In this document: positions 46,636 to 55,150 of the stretch, piece by piece
How positions within the stretch are numbered: position 1 is the first letter of the stretch
Layout: every line of letters begins with the position of its first letter
NCBI GenBank assembly: GCA_944381375.1
Contig: CALWKX010000019.1
Span: forward strand, 1 to 64,000
Reading direction: 5' to 3'
DNA length: 64,000 nt
DNA from: an uncultured Lachnospiraceae bacterium
Lineage (GTDB): Bacteria > Bacillota > Clostridia > Eubacteriales > Anaerofustaceae
Notes under the pieces: model-generated
What the model saw: only the letters and a program-made list of their open reading frames with translations
The model's database searches: none
What the model was told of the DNA's origin: nothing
Made by a program: the position numbers and the translations under genes

Positions 46636-47712
46636 TTATTTTATAAGTTGATATTCACTCTCGCACGGAGCGCCTTTAGTCACATACATCTGCTGAGCGC
46701 TCAAATCCATAATGATAGAAAATACTGTGCAGTGAGCAAGACCGGGATCATCTTTGGGATCTGTGTGACGGCAGATTGCGTCAGGGTAATCCGCATGATC
46801 TCTTAATACGCTTTTGACAACGTTAATATCAATTTTCCCTTTATACTGACGCAGCAATTTATCTGAGCGTCCTTTTCTCATATAAGAATCAGAAGCCATT
46901 AGCCTTAATGTATCATTCGGCTTAAGTCTATCCACGGTAAAGTGATTCGAATGAGTAATTATACCATCTACAGGATACAGCACATCAAAATCACCAGGCG
47001 CTTTCTCTACATCCAAAGCTTCGCCGACTTTATGAGCTATCAAATAATTAGCTGCGCAGGCGTTCTGTACGGAATTGATTCTTTCGATGGCATCACTTAT
47101 CTTTTCACTGTTGAGTATGCCTCTGAGAATGACGTGCAATGGAAGTCCTTTGGGATTGCCTTTCATTCCCAAAGCGTTAAGGCACACGCCTAAGCCGCAA
47201 GAGTTGAAACCAATCTTACCGATAATACCGCCTTCAGTAATCATCGTGATATTTGGTTTGTTCTTCTGCTTTATTTTCAATACAACCATGGATTCAATTT
47301 GGTCGCCCTTCCAGTCCCAGTTCTGAGCAAGTATCGTATTGCCGCTGAGAGTACTTTCGGGAGTAATCGCGCAGGAAGTGCAACCTCCGCTTGGCACGGC
47401 GCTTCCTGTCATCATTATAACTTCGCTTCTCGCATTCAATGCAAGTATATCTTCGATGTCAACTCCCGCACCTTCTGCAACGCCGCGTATTTCTTCCATT
47501 ATATCTTTATCATAATTCTGAATTGGTTCTATATAGGCGCGAGAACGTTCTTTGGCCAGATCCCACGAAAGATTTGAGTAATCTTTGAACATGACCTTAT
47601 AAGTATTGATGCTGTTGAGAACTTGTTTTTTCCCGAGCGTACCGTGCGCAAATCCTATTTCATACGCGCTGCCTTCGGCTTCGATAGTTATAAATTCTTT
47701 AGAGCCGCTCAT
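46636..47712 (-). CDS. C45-type Ntn-hydrolase (AAT/NAAA-like amidase)
   Basis: 358 residues from ATG 47712 (behind GGTGAG; a GTG two codons upstream is the alternative). Family members cleave themselves before a Cys that becomes the N-terminal nucleophile. Here the likely nucleophile is in SGGCTSCAI (about residue 110), followed by LAQNWDWKGDQ and the NSCGLGVCLNALG segment typical of acyl-CoA:6-aminopenicillanate acyltransferase relatives. It likely hydrolyses an amide such as an N-acyl amino acid or small peptide. No signal peptide is seen, so it acts in the cytoplasm. It is cotranscribed with the membrane pair upstream (ATGA-type junction). Confidence 0.85.
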   Translation of the reverse strand: MSGSKEFITIEAEGSAYEIGFAHGTLGKKQVLNSINTYKVMFKDYSNLSWDLAKERSRAYIEPIQNYDKDIMEEIRGVAEGAGVDIEDILALNARSEVIMMTGSAVPSGGCTSCAITPESTLSGNTILAQNWDWKGDQIESMVVLKIKQKNKPNITMITEGGIIGKIGFNSCGLGVCLNALGMKGNPKGLPLHVILRGILNSEKISDAIERINSVQNACAANYLIAHKVGEALDVEKAPGDFDVLYPVDGIITHSNHFTVDRLKPNDTLRLMASDSYMRKGRSDKLLRQYKGKIDINVVKSVLRDHADYPDAICRHTDPKDDPGLAHCTVFSIIMDLSAQQMYVTKGAPCESEYQLIK

Positions 47713-47714
47713 AA

Positions 47715-48419
47715 TCACTCACCTTCTTTTTTTTCAGTATTCTGAGCTTTGGCATTTTCTTTTTTCTTTCTTTCAATATTATAAAACATCAAGCCAAGTC
47801 CTATGGTTCCGAATACGCACACAGGAAGAGTTATCCAAGTCGGCGCACCTATAAAAGTAAATATGAACGCCAAAGCAAGAGCAATAAGTCCCAGCTTTAA
47901 GTCCCTCATTGCAAAGCTTGCAAGAATAGCTCCAAAAACTGCAGGAAGAATATAATCAAAAGCAGTTCTCAAGCTTTCTGGAAGAGCGTTGACAAGCGCC
48001 GTTCCACCTATGACTGCTATTACAAGCATAATAAGGTTAACAATTACGGATACTCCTATTCCCAATGTGGATATAACATCCCCTTCAGGCGTTCCCTCCT
48101 GAACACCAGCAACATCTTGAGCCAAAGCAGAAACAGGCACTCTTACATTGGATATGTTACCAGCCAACCATGACATGTACGTTCCTGAAGTTCCAAGAAT
48201 CGGGAAATATGCTATAGGCTCCACTATCCAACTTGTCACCATTATAGCGGCAATAAGACCAAGCGCTTCCAAAATAGCCGAAACTGGAGGCATGATTCCA
48301 TGGAATAACGCCAAATATGCGGCAGGAGCAAAGCTGAAAACCAGCGCGAGCAATAAAGTCGTACGGCCCCAAAACGTTATACCTTTTAAATACTTAGCGT
48401 ATATCTGTTTTTTATCCAT
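47715..48419 (-). CDS. membrane protein, partner of the DUF5058-type protein
   Basis: 234-residue protein with six to seven helices and a basic, Lys-rich C-terminus. The SWIVEPIAYFPILGTSGTYM segment between helices is probably functional. Relatives are often labelled mechanosensitive-channel-like without evidence. It is consistently paired with a DUF5058 protein, here 16 nt upstream, which suggests a two-subunit transporter. The C45 hydrolase downstream hints that the cargo is an amide or peptide (inference). Confidence 0.75.
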   Translation of the reverse strand: MDKKQIYAKYLKGITFWGRTTLLLALVFSFAPAAYLALFHGIMPPVSAILEALGLIAAIMVTSWIVEPIAYFPILGTSGTYMSWLAGNISNVRVPVSALAQDVAGVQEGTPEGDVISTLGIGVSVIVNLIMLVIAVIGGTALVNALPESLRTAFDYILPAVFGAILASFAMRDLKLGLIALALAFIFTFIGAPTWITLPVCVFGTIGLGLMFYNIERKKKENAKAQNTEKKEGE

Positions 48420-48435
48420 CTATTTACTCCTTTCC

Positions 48436-49143
48436 TTAAACAAATAACAGCGCGCCAAACATCCCGGCAACCATGGCGAATCCCAGCGACCATTCCTTCA
48501 ACCATTGTATTTTTGCTTTTCCGGCCACAATATTTATAATCACCATTACAACAGCGCCTATCAAATATGACATAGTGCTTGCAAGTCCACTGCTTGCAAG
48601 ATAGGGGGCTCCAAAATAAGCGAAAGCTCCTATCATAGCGCTTACTGATAAAACGGGGAGCAAGGCTTCATTGCCTCGAACGGCTTTTTGTCTGAGCCAC
48701 TCGAATTTGTCAGTGAACAATGCTACTATAATAAGCCATCCTGCTGCACCAAGAGTATTGGTCCAAACGGAATTCGCATATGCGACCGCGTCATATCCTT
48801 CTCCGCCAAGCGTTAATCCCATTGCTGCAGCGCCTGTCTGCGCAGCCATAAGTTCAAAAGGCACGGAGCCTATTACCGAAAGCCTCATCCACGAAAACGG
48901 AGCTCCCAGGCTTACGATCAATGAGATCATAGCTATAGCTACAGCAAACGAAGGCCCAATAGATGAAATACCTCCGCTTCTGAGAGCCGAAGTCATTTGT
49001 TTTTTCTCCAAGCCTAACTCTTGTCCAGTTGCCCAGGCTTTCTTCATAAAGATGATCGCTTGCACAATAACAACGATAACTATAAAACTGCACGCGACCC
49101 ACATGCCGAAAGAATTGGCAATCTCAAGATATGATTGATCCAT
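48436..49143 (-). CDS. DUF5058-type membrane protein
   Basis: About 235-residue membrane protein starting at ATG 49143 behind GAGGAGGTATTTT; an upstream ATG at 49161 has no such site. Six or so helices surround a conserved loop (RSGGISSIGPSFAVAIAMIS) and LGAPFSWMRLSVIGSVPFEL. Function unknown; pairing with the next gene and with a C45 hydrolase points to substrate uptake. A promoter-like TTGTAA-18-TATAAT lies upstream. Confidence 0.8.
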   Translation of the reverse strand: MDQSYLEIANSFGMWVACSFIVIVVIVQAIIFMKKAWATGQELGLEKKQMTSALRSGGISSIGPSFAVAIAMISLIVSLGAPFSWMRLSVIGSVPFELMAAQTGAAAMGLTLGGEGYDAVAYANSVWTNTLGAAGWLIIVALFTDKFEWLRQKAVRGNEALLPVLSVSAMIGAFAYFGAPYLASSGLASTMSYLIGAVVMVIINIVAGKAKIQWLKEWSLGFAMVAGMFGALLFV

Positions 49144-49235
49144 AAAATACCTCCTCTTCAAATTTTGAATTTAAACGGTTTTGTTGATTAAATTATAAAA
49201 TAACAGCGTTATGCCTTACAATTATGCAAATTTCG

Positions 49236-49283
49236 TAAAAAACACAAAGATCACTAATACTTTAGTATTAGTGATCTTTGTGT
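49236..49283. terminator. bidirectional terminator, 19-bp perfect stem
   Basis: 49242-49260 and 49265-49283 are perfect complements (core ATCACTAATAC / GTATTAGTGAT) with a TTTA loop. On the reverse strand it is followed by TTTTTTACG; on the forward strand by AATTTTTTTT. It separates the LuxR-type gene from the DUF5058 transcript. Confidence 0.9.
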
Positions 49284-49305
49284 AATTTTTTTTCACTATT
49301 AGGTT

Positions 49306-50368
49306 CTACTCGCTTAAAATCTTGTAAATAAGCGCATTTCTGCTGGATACATCATATTTTAAATATATATTATACAAATGCGTTTTTATAGTCTGTTCAC
49401 TGACAAAAAGTTCTGAAGCAATTTCAGAGTTTGACATGCCTTTTATTAAGCAAGATACCACTTCTTTCTCTTTTTTTTGAAAGCTTAGTTTGGTATGCAA
49501 TTTTCTTTTCCGTAACTATTTCCATACTGTCCATGCATTTGGTAAAGTTTATTGCATAGAACAAATTATTGTATATTTTCTTGCCGTTTACGCATATTTT
49601 GTAACCATTAACTTCAAATGTATATTCGTTTAGAAAGATTTTTTTATTATAAAGCATCTCGGCAAAACTATCTATGGAAAAACTGTCTTTTTTATTTTCT
49701 GCCAAGTCATAAAGAGCCTCTTGAGCGCCTTTATTCATATACACGATCTCTTTTTTATCGTTTATTATCATTAATCCATCAGCTTGATAATTAATATATT
49801 CAGAAAAAAATTCATTTTTTACGGCCGACTTTTTCGTTTCTTCATGTTCCTGCATTAAATTAGACAAAAATTTCGCAACAAGCTCCATAACATATACATC
49901 TTGCATGGTGAATATCGGTTCATTGCTTTTTCTGAGCAGCGATATACCTCCAAGAATACAGTCTTTACCTTTCAGATATAACGCCATTTTATTGATATAA
50001 TCGTATTTCCCTAAAATATCCCTGTAATACACATTCTGCTTTGCATAGACTTCCTTATCAACAATATCATTTATAAGCAATGTGTACCTTTTTTTATGAC
50101 CCTTTTTCAAATTTTTAAAACGCATGGGATCATATTTATAATAAATTTTTTCATAAGACTCCATTATATCGTGTTCAACATTGATATAATATGGATCAAT
50201 TAATTCATTATTATTGTCTGATACCCAATAAGTAACGCGCTGATAACCGAAAATATCATGTATGGATTCTAATATACCCTGACGAAAGTTATGATTAGGA
50301 ACACTTACCGCTTTATAAAAAAATTTAGCCAATTTGTCAGATACATAGCTCATTTGATGACTATTCAT
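49306..50368 (-). pseudogene. LuxR-type regulator split by A8-tract frameshift
   Basis: The reverse frame from 50368 encodes a sensor region of about 290 residues (GAF-like 1-185, PAS-like about 195-280 with DGLMIINDKKEIVYMNKGAQ) and then leaves frame. The LuxR helix-turn-helix (GMSNSEIASELFVSEQTIKT) continues to 49306 in another frame. The break is at eight A (T8 on the forward strand at 49471-49478). With seven A the join reads TKLSKKEKEVVSCLIKGMSN, a normal LuxR start. So this is a one-base insertion in a homopolymer: phase variation, transcriptional slippage, true loss, or a sequencing error. It lies beside, and may control, the DUF5058/C45 genes. Confidence 0.85.
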
Positions 50369-50521
50369 AAATAGCCTCCTATAAATTGATTATATTACCG
50401 CATATACTAATCACATCCCAATTATATCAATTAAGATTCCGAAAATAAACATATAAAATAGCCTTATTTGGAGAGATAATAAAAAAACATTAATGGTAAT
50501 CAGTAAACTGTCTCACAGAAA

Positions 50522-50562
50522 AATATCGGCATGTCCGGATTTCTCCGAACTAAGCCGATATT
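50522..50562 (-). terminator. hairpin after the 42-residue gene
   Basis: AATATCGGC / GCCGATATT outer stem with an inner GTCCGGA / TCCGAAC stem (one mismatch), followed by TTTTTC on the reverse strand. It lies about 30 nt after the small gene's stop. Confidence 0.7.
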
Positions 50563-50592
50563 CTCCGATACTATTTACCTGGATTTTTTATT

Positions 50593-50721
50593 TTAGCTTC
50601 TGCCTTTAGCAATTATAAATTTTTTCAAATAAGCTTCTTTTTCTTCGTCTGTATCAAGAAAATCTATGCCTTTTTTTATTTTTTCCCAATCACGCTGCAT
50701 ATCCAAAACCTTTTCTTCCAT
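50593..50721 (-). CDS. 42-residue protein beside a UroD-like methyltransferase
   Basis: Begins MEEKVLDMQRDWEKIKKGID and ends KKFIIAKGRS; ATG 50719-50721 follows a perfect GGAGG at 6 nt. It starts 8 nt after the stop of the UroD-like gene and is closed by a terminator-like hairpin. It is charged and probably helical throughout (Lys, Glu, Asp rich), with no membrane segment. No family recognised. The start signal, spacing and terminator support a real gene; a role as partner of the methyltransferase is inference. Confidence 0.7.
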   Translation of the reverse strand: MEEKVLDMQRDWEKIKKGIDFLDTDEEKEAYLKKFIIAKGRS

Positions 50722-50729
50722 AACTCCTC

Positions 50730-51929
50730 CTATTTAAACACTCCGTATTCTCTTACAAAATCATTTACCGCCCGCAGATTTTCTCCTTTGGCGTCATTGG
50801 CAAATCCGAGCATTTTATCAGAGCAGAATATAAGTTTTCCGTCATAACCTACTTCGTCAATAATTTCTTTAGCTTTATCAATACACTCTTGCTTTGTCTT
50901 ATTACCGAGATAAAACGTCGGGAATCCTCCGAGGAACGTCATATTCGGAAGCTTCTTTTTCAGCTCTTTTATATCTTCCATTTCTGGAATAAGAGTAAAG
51001 TGGCCTGCCGGCAGTTCCTGATAAAATTCAATTAGATGTCCGCAATTGCCTTCAGGGAATAAAACGGCTGTAGCATTATTTTTGACTACCGCATCGCATA
51101 TCCTTTTCAGATACGGCCAGTCAAACTTTTCAAACTGTTTGGGGTTTAAAAACGTTGAAGTTGTAGAGGTGGACGCTACTGTAAATGTAATGTTAACTGA
51201 ATCCTTAAAAGTTTCAAGTCCCTTTTCAACATTTGCAATCGCACCATTATCTACTACGTCTAAAGCTTCCATAAACAGCTTCTCATCTACTTTGCGCATA
51301 TCCCTTGAAATGCCTCTTATACCTCTAAGAGCAGGACAAAGAGTATCTATAGGAGTTTTGATATTCCAGGGCGCGCTGTTTGTATTACGACCTACTCCGT
51401 ATACTTCTTCGAAATGCTTGGAAAGTCTTTTGTTAAACTTATCAAGCTCGTGCTGCTCTTTCAAAGCATTGATAATCTGCTGAACAGCCTCTTCGGAATT
51501 TCTTGACAACCCATACTTGCGCGGGAAAACCTTTTCAAAATAAAATTTTGTAAGACCGTCGCGTATAAGCTCAGGATACTCATCCTCGCTCATATGAGCC
51601 GCGTCTTTATAAGTAACTGCCTGAGCTTCATCATCAACTATGAATCCGCCTCCGCCCATCGCTTCCGTAACTCTATACGAAAAACGTGTGCCCAAATCTA
51701 CATACAAGTCAAAATCATATAATTCCTGGCAACGACACATAACGTCAAACCATATGTCATAATTAGAAAAAGCTTCCGTAAGCTTATACCCCGCATCTAA
51801 TATAGGCCATGCTCTCGTCTGTGAACATATTGGGATTCTCTTAGGATTATTGCCTCTAACCGTGTCTTCAAGAATCTGTTTTCTTTCTTTCAGAAGCTCT
51901 TTCGGGTTGTCAAATGTTTTTCTTTCCAT
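50730..51929 (-). CDS. UroD-like corrinoid-methyltransferase family protein
   Basis: About 399 residues from ATG 51929 (AAAGGAT upstream; the ATG at 51959 lacks a site). It has the TIM-barrel fold of the uroporphyrinogen decarboxylase/MtaA superfamily, with LFPEGNCGHLIEFYQELPAG carrying a likely zinc ligand Cys/His set, MEDIKELKKKLPNMTFLGGF and FCSDKMLGFAND. The His-x-Cys zinc motif of typical MtaA is not obvious. Such enzymes move methyl groups to or from corrinoid proteins; no corrinoid protein is nearby. True heme synthesis is unlikely, as no other heme gene is present. Confidence 0.8.
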   Translation of the reverse strand: MERKTFDNPKELLKERKQILEDTVRGNNPKRIPICSQTRAWPILDAGYKLTEAFSNYDIWFDVMCRCQELYDFDLYVDLGTRFSYRVTEAMGGGGFIVDDEAQAVTYKDAAHMSEDEYPELIRDGLTKFYFEKVFPRKYGLSRNSEEAVQQIINALKEQHELDKFNKRLSKHFEEVYGVGRNTNSAPWNIKTPIDTLCPALRGIRGISRDMRKVDEKLFMEALDVVDNGAIANVEKGLETFKDSVNITFTVASTSTTSTFLNPKQFEKFDWPYLKRICDAVVKNNATAVLFPEGNCGHLIEFYQELPAGHFTLIPEMEDIKELKKKLPNMTFLGGFPTFYLGNKTKQECIDKAKEIIDEVGYDGKLIFCSDKMLGFANDAKGENLRAVNDFVREYGVFK

Positions 51930-52123
51930 TTTATATCCTTTCTTTGTATAATTTAACATACCACGGTATTCTTATTTTCATATTAACATTTTCAAAAGAA
52001 TTATTCAATTACAAGCTACCGCTTAACAATTGAAAATCATAATTATTTTTATAAAAAAACACGCCTGACAGTTATTAATTTACAAAAAAAAGATATAAAT
52101 TTGAATTTCTTCTGTCAGTACGT

Positions 52124-52372
52124 TTATTTTTCAGACAGCGGAAACCCGTTTATTGTTTCTTTGAACACCATCCCGCAAACAGCCGTCATAGCATCTATGG
52201 AATTTATTGCCGCCTGTGCAACGCTTTTAACATAATCACACTGTTCTTTAAGCATTTTCGATATTTCCTTATCAAACACCTCATTGCTCAAAGTCTTGTT
52301 TTCTTCAGAAATCAATTTATCAATGTCACTCGCCATAGGCACATATTCCATTTTATATGCGTATTTATTCAT
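52124..52372 (-). CDS. small hypothetical protein
   Basis: 82-residue acidic, mostly helical protein behind a good AGAGGTG site. It contains KEISKMLKEQCDYVKSVAQA and a second Cys in TAVCGMVF. No domain is recognised. It is divergent from folC and followed by a CTGACAG/CTGTCAG inverted repeat and T-run near 52065, probably its terminator. Confidence 0.65.
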   Translation of the reverse strand: MNKYAYKMEYVPMASDIDKLISEENKTLSNEVFDKEISKMLKEQCDYVKSVAQAAINSIDAMTAVCGMVFKETINGFPLSEK

Positions 52373-52494
52373 AATTTCACCTCTTGTAAAATTTATGACG
52401 CAAAATCCTTAAGTATTATATTTTTTGTTTTATATTTTTTATTAAGACTTCCATAAACGATAAGCAGTGATATAATGCTATGCGGAGGAATAAC

Positions 52495-53814
52495 ATGAAT
52501 TACGAACAAGCAATGGATTTTATTGATCAATCAGGCAAATTCGGCTCAAAACTCGGCCTCAAAAATATATCTGTTTTGATGTCTTATTTATCCGATCCGC
52601 AAAATAATCTGAAATTTATACACGTTGCAGGGACAAACGGAAAAGGTTCCGCATGCGCAATGCTTTCAAATGTATTTATAAAAGCAGGATACACCACAGG
52701 CCTTTATATATCTCCTTATCTTGAAAATTATAACGAACGCATACAATTAAACAACGCGCCTATATCAGACGAAGATTTAGTCAAAGTTATATCATCTGTT
52801 AAAAGTGCAGTTGATAAAATGATAGAAAACGGATATGATCATCCCACAGAATTTGAGATAAATACTGCTGCGGCTTTCTTATACTACAAAATAAAAAAAG
52901 CCGATATCGTTATTCTCGAAGTCGGAATGGGAGGCAGACTTGACGCCACAAATGTTATAAATCAAAGCGAAGCAAGCGTAATTATGAGCATAGGCCTGGA
53001 TCACCAACAATATTTGGGAAAAACTAAAGAAAAAATAGCATTTGAAAAAGCAGGAATCATAAAAGAAAACGGCAATGTTGTAATTTATCCGCTTAATACA
53101 GACGGCGTTAAAAATATAATAACAGAACAAGCCAAAAAGAAACACGCTCATTCGTATATATGCGATGAAAATAATATAAAAATCCTTTCTTCTTCCACAA
53201 ATGGACAACTGCTCAGATACGATAATCCAAGCAGTGTCATCGGAACAAAAGAATTCGAACTCGGATTATTAGGAGAACACCAAGCATATAATGCGCTCAC
53301 TGTTTTATACACGCTGGAAGTAATGAAAAAACGTGGGTGGAATATATCTGACACAGCCATTGAAGAAGCTATGCAAAGCGTTAAATTCAGCGGACGATTT
53401 GAGATACTGTGCAGAAAACCTTATATAATTATAGATGGCGGCCATAATATAGACGGTGTAAAAACATTTGTAAATGGCATAAAAACTTATTTTAAAAATA
53501 AAAAAGTTACATTGTTTTTCGGCATGCTATCTGATAAGCAGGTCGATGAATCAGTAGATCTTCTTATAAGCATAGCCAAGCGCATTTACACTTTGACGCC
53601 TGAAGATCCGAGAGCAGTCAGCGCTGCCGAAATGCGTGATTTTATAAAAGGAAAATACCCAAATATTGAAGTTGAGGCGCTTGGTGATATAAAAGAAATA
53701 TCAAAACATATAAATCTCAATAATTATGATGAAATATATGCATTTACAGGCTCTTTATATATGATAGGTTTTGCAAGAACGCTTATTAACAATATTATCA
53801 AACATCATTCTTGA
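52495..53814 (+). CDS. folC: folylpolyglutamate synthase/dihydrofolate synthase
   Basis: 439 residues from ATG 52495, which follows GCGGAGG. FolC adds glutamate to (di)hydrofolate with ATP. The P-loop is HVAGTNGKGSACAML; SPYLENYNERIQLN and EVGMGGRLDATNVI are family signatures, and DGGHNIDGVKTF is the C-terminal domain. A TGATATAAT promoter lies about 20 nt upstream. Its last 17 nt overlap the 3' end of the convergent citXG gene. Confidence 0.95.
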   Translation: MNYEQAMDFIDQSGKFGSKLGLKNISVLMSYLSDPQNNLKFIHVAGTNGKGSACAMLSNVFIKAGYTTGLYISPYLENYNERIQLNNAPISDEDLVKVISSVKSAVDKMIENGYDHPTEFEINTAAAFLYYKIKKADIVILEVGMGGRLDATNVINQSEASVIMSIGLDHQQYLGKTKEKIAFEKAGIIKENGNVVIYPLNTDGVKNIITEQAKKKHAHSYICDENNIKILSSSTNGQLLRYDNPSSVIGTKEFELGLLGEHQAYNALTVLYTLEVMKKRGWNISDTAIEEAMQSVKFSGRFEILCRKPYIIIDGGHNIDGVKTFVNGIKTYFKNKKVTLFFGMLSDKQVDESVDLLISIAKRIYTLTPEDPRAVSAAEMRDFIKGKYPNIEVEALGDIKEISKHINLNNYDEIYAFTGSLYMIGFARTLINNIIKHHS

Positions 53815-55150
53815 CTGCATTATACAAATAGTATACAAACCAGCTCGCCGCCAGCAAATCAGCGCAGCCTCCCGGACTGATATTATTACTTACAAAGCGC
53901 TTGTCGAGTTCATAAGCGCTTTTTATAATTTCATTTATATCTTTCAACTGTAATATACGAATAGCTTCGTTCTGCATTTTTTCGAGGCATGCAGGGCTTG
54001 AACGGCGCATGATATTGGTATCGGTCGCTTTTGTCATAATTTTTAAAAGAGCTGTTACAGAACTGTCATTTACGCTTAGCCCATTCTTAAGCGAGTTTTT
54101 AAGCGTCTCATATCCTGAATATCGTACATTCGGAAAGCCATTTGCGGCTTCATACCGAGCTCCTTTTGCCGCAAACGCATGACAGGAGCCTGATGAGTTG
54201 CCATTCAAAGAAAAGTCGTCCATTGATATTTGGGCGATTTCAGAGCACACTTCGAAAATATTATCATTGATTTCTTCATTGCAGCTAATCAAATAGCCGG
54301 CAGCCGCGCAAAAGATTCCCAATGAAAATATCATGCCCTTGTGCGTATTTATACCAGATGTAGCTTCATACATGGCTTTTTCAGCTCTAAGACCGATAGG
54401 GCGCAATGTTTTAAGCAAATCTTTCACTTCGCCATCATACATTAAAGCGTTATAGCAAATTTCGTTAAAATAAGGCGCTATAGCATTTGCGCTTTTTTTC
54501 ATAAGCGCATAGTCCATATCTTTATGGGCTCCGCAGCTGAAAGGAGTTACAAGTCCGGGCTTAGGATACGTGTCAAGCTCAGTCAACATAGCTTTCAAAG
54601 CCAAATTTCCAATAATTGATGCGAAATTTTTCTTTAATATATTAAGCGTAACGTCCATTATTTCTTCATATGAATGTCTGCGGCTTCTGGCACATTCGTG
54701 CGCTGCAGCATTGCATATTAAACATTTTCTACTTTCCAAACCCAATTGATTTCTGGAAACAGGCGCTGCGTTTTTTTCATAAACATCTATATCGTAAAGT
54801 CTTCCGGCCGTATCGTGTTTTTCGATTTCCAGCATGAGTCTTTTTACTTGGACTGCATCAGCGTCAATCACGAAATAAGCAACATCCGAACATTTATCCA
54901 GCTTTACAGTTTCAAATATTATGCTTATATTGGCATTACTTATTGAAAAAGATATTCTATGCACCGCATCAAAAAATACAGCGCGCGAAAGAGCAAAACT
55001 TTTAATCTCGCCTGCAATGTTCAACGCAAAACTTACTACAGGCCTGTTATAGTCTTTACACAGCATTTTGATGGTTTGAGCTTTATTATCTCTGAATGAA
55101 AGCATATCTTCGAGCATTACTGTTTCAGCAGATCCCAGCTCTCTAAACAT
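53798..55150 (-). CDS. CitX-CitG fusion for citrate lyase prosthetic group
   Basis: 450 residues. The CitX half (1-170; RLYDIDVYEKNA, SRKCLICNAAAHECARSRRH) transfers the triphosphoribosyl-dephospho-CoA to the acyl carrier subunit. The CitG half (about 175-450; LTELDTYPKPGLVTPFSCGA, SGINTHKGMIFSLGI) makes that precursor from dephospho-CoA and ATP. Both are needed only for citrate- or citramalate-type lyases, so the operon is self-sufficient. Fused forms are known in other bacteria. The start overlaps citC by 8 nt; the 3' end overlaps folC. Confidence 0.93.
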   Translation of the reverse strand: MFRELGSAETVMLEDMLSFRDNKAQTIKMLCKDYNRPVVSFALNIAGEIKSFALSRAVFFDAVHRISFSISNANISIIFETVKLDKCSDVAYFVIDADAVQVKRLMLEIEKHDTAGRLYDIDVYEKNAAPVSRNQLGLESRKCLICNAAAHECARSRRHSYEEIMDVTLNILKKNFASIIGNLALKAMLTELDTYPKPGLVTPFSCGAHKDMDYALMKKSANAIAPYFNEICYNALMYDGEVKDLLKTLRPIGLRAEKAMYEATSGINTHKGMIFSLGIFCAAAGYLISCNEEINDNIFEVCSEIAQISMDDFSLNGNSSGSCHAFAAKGARYEAANGFPNVRYSGYETLKNSLKNGLSVNDSSVTALLKIMTKATDTNIMRRSSPACLEKMQNEAIRILQLKDINEIIKSAYELDKRFVSNNISPGGCADLLAASWFVYYLYNAVKNDV

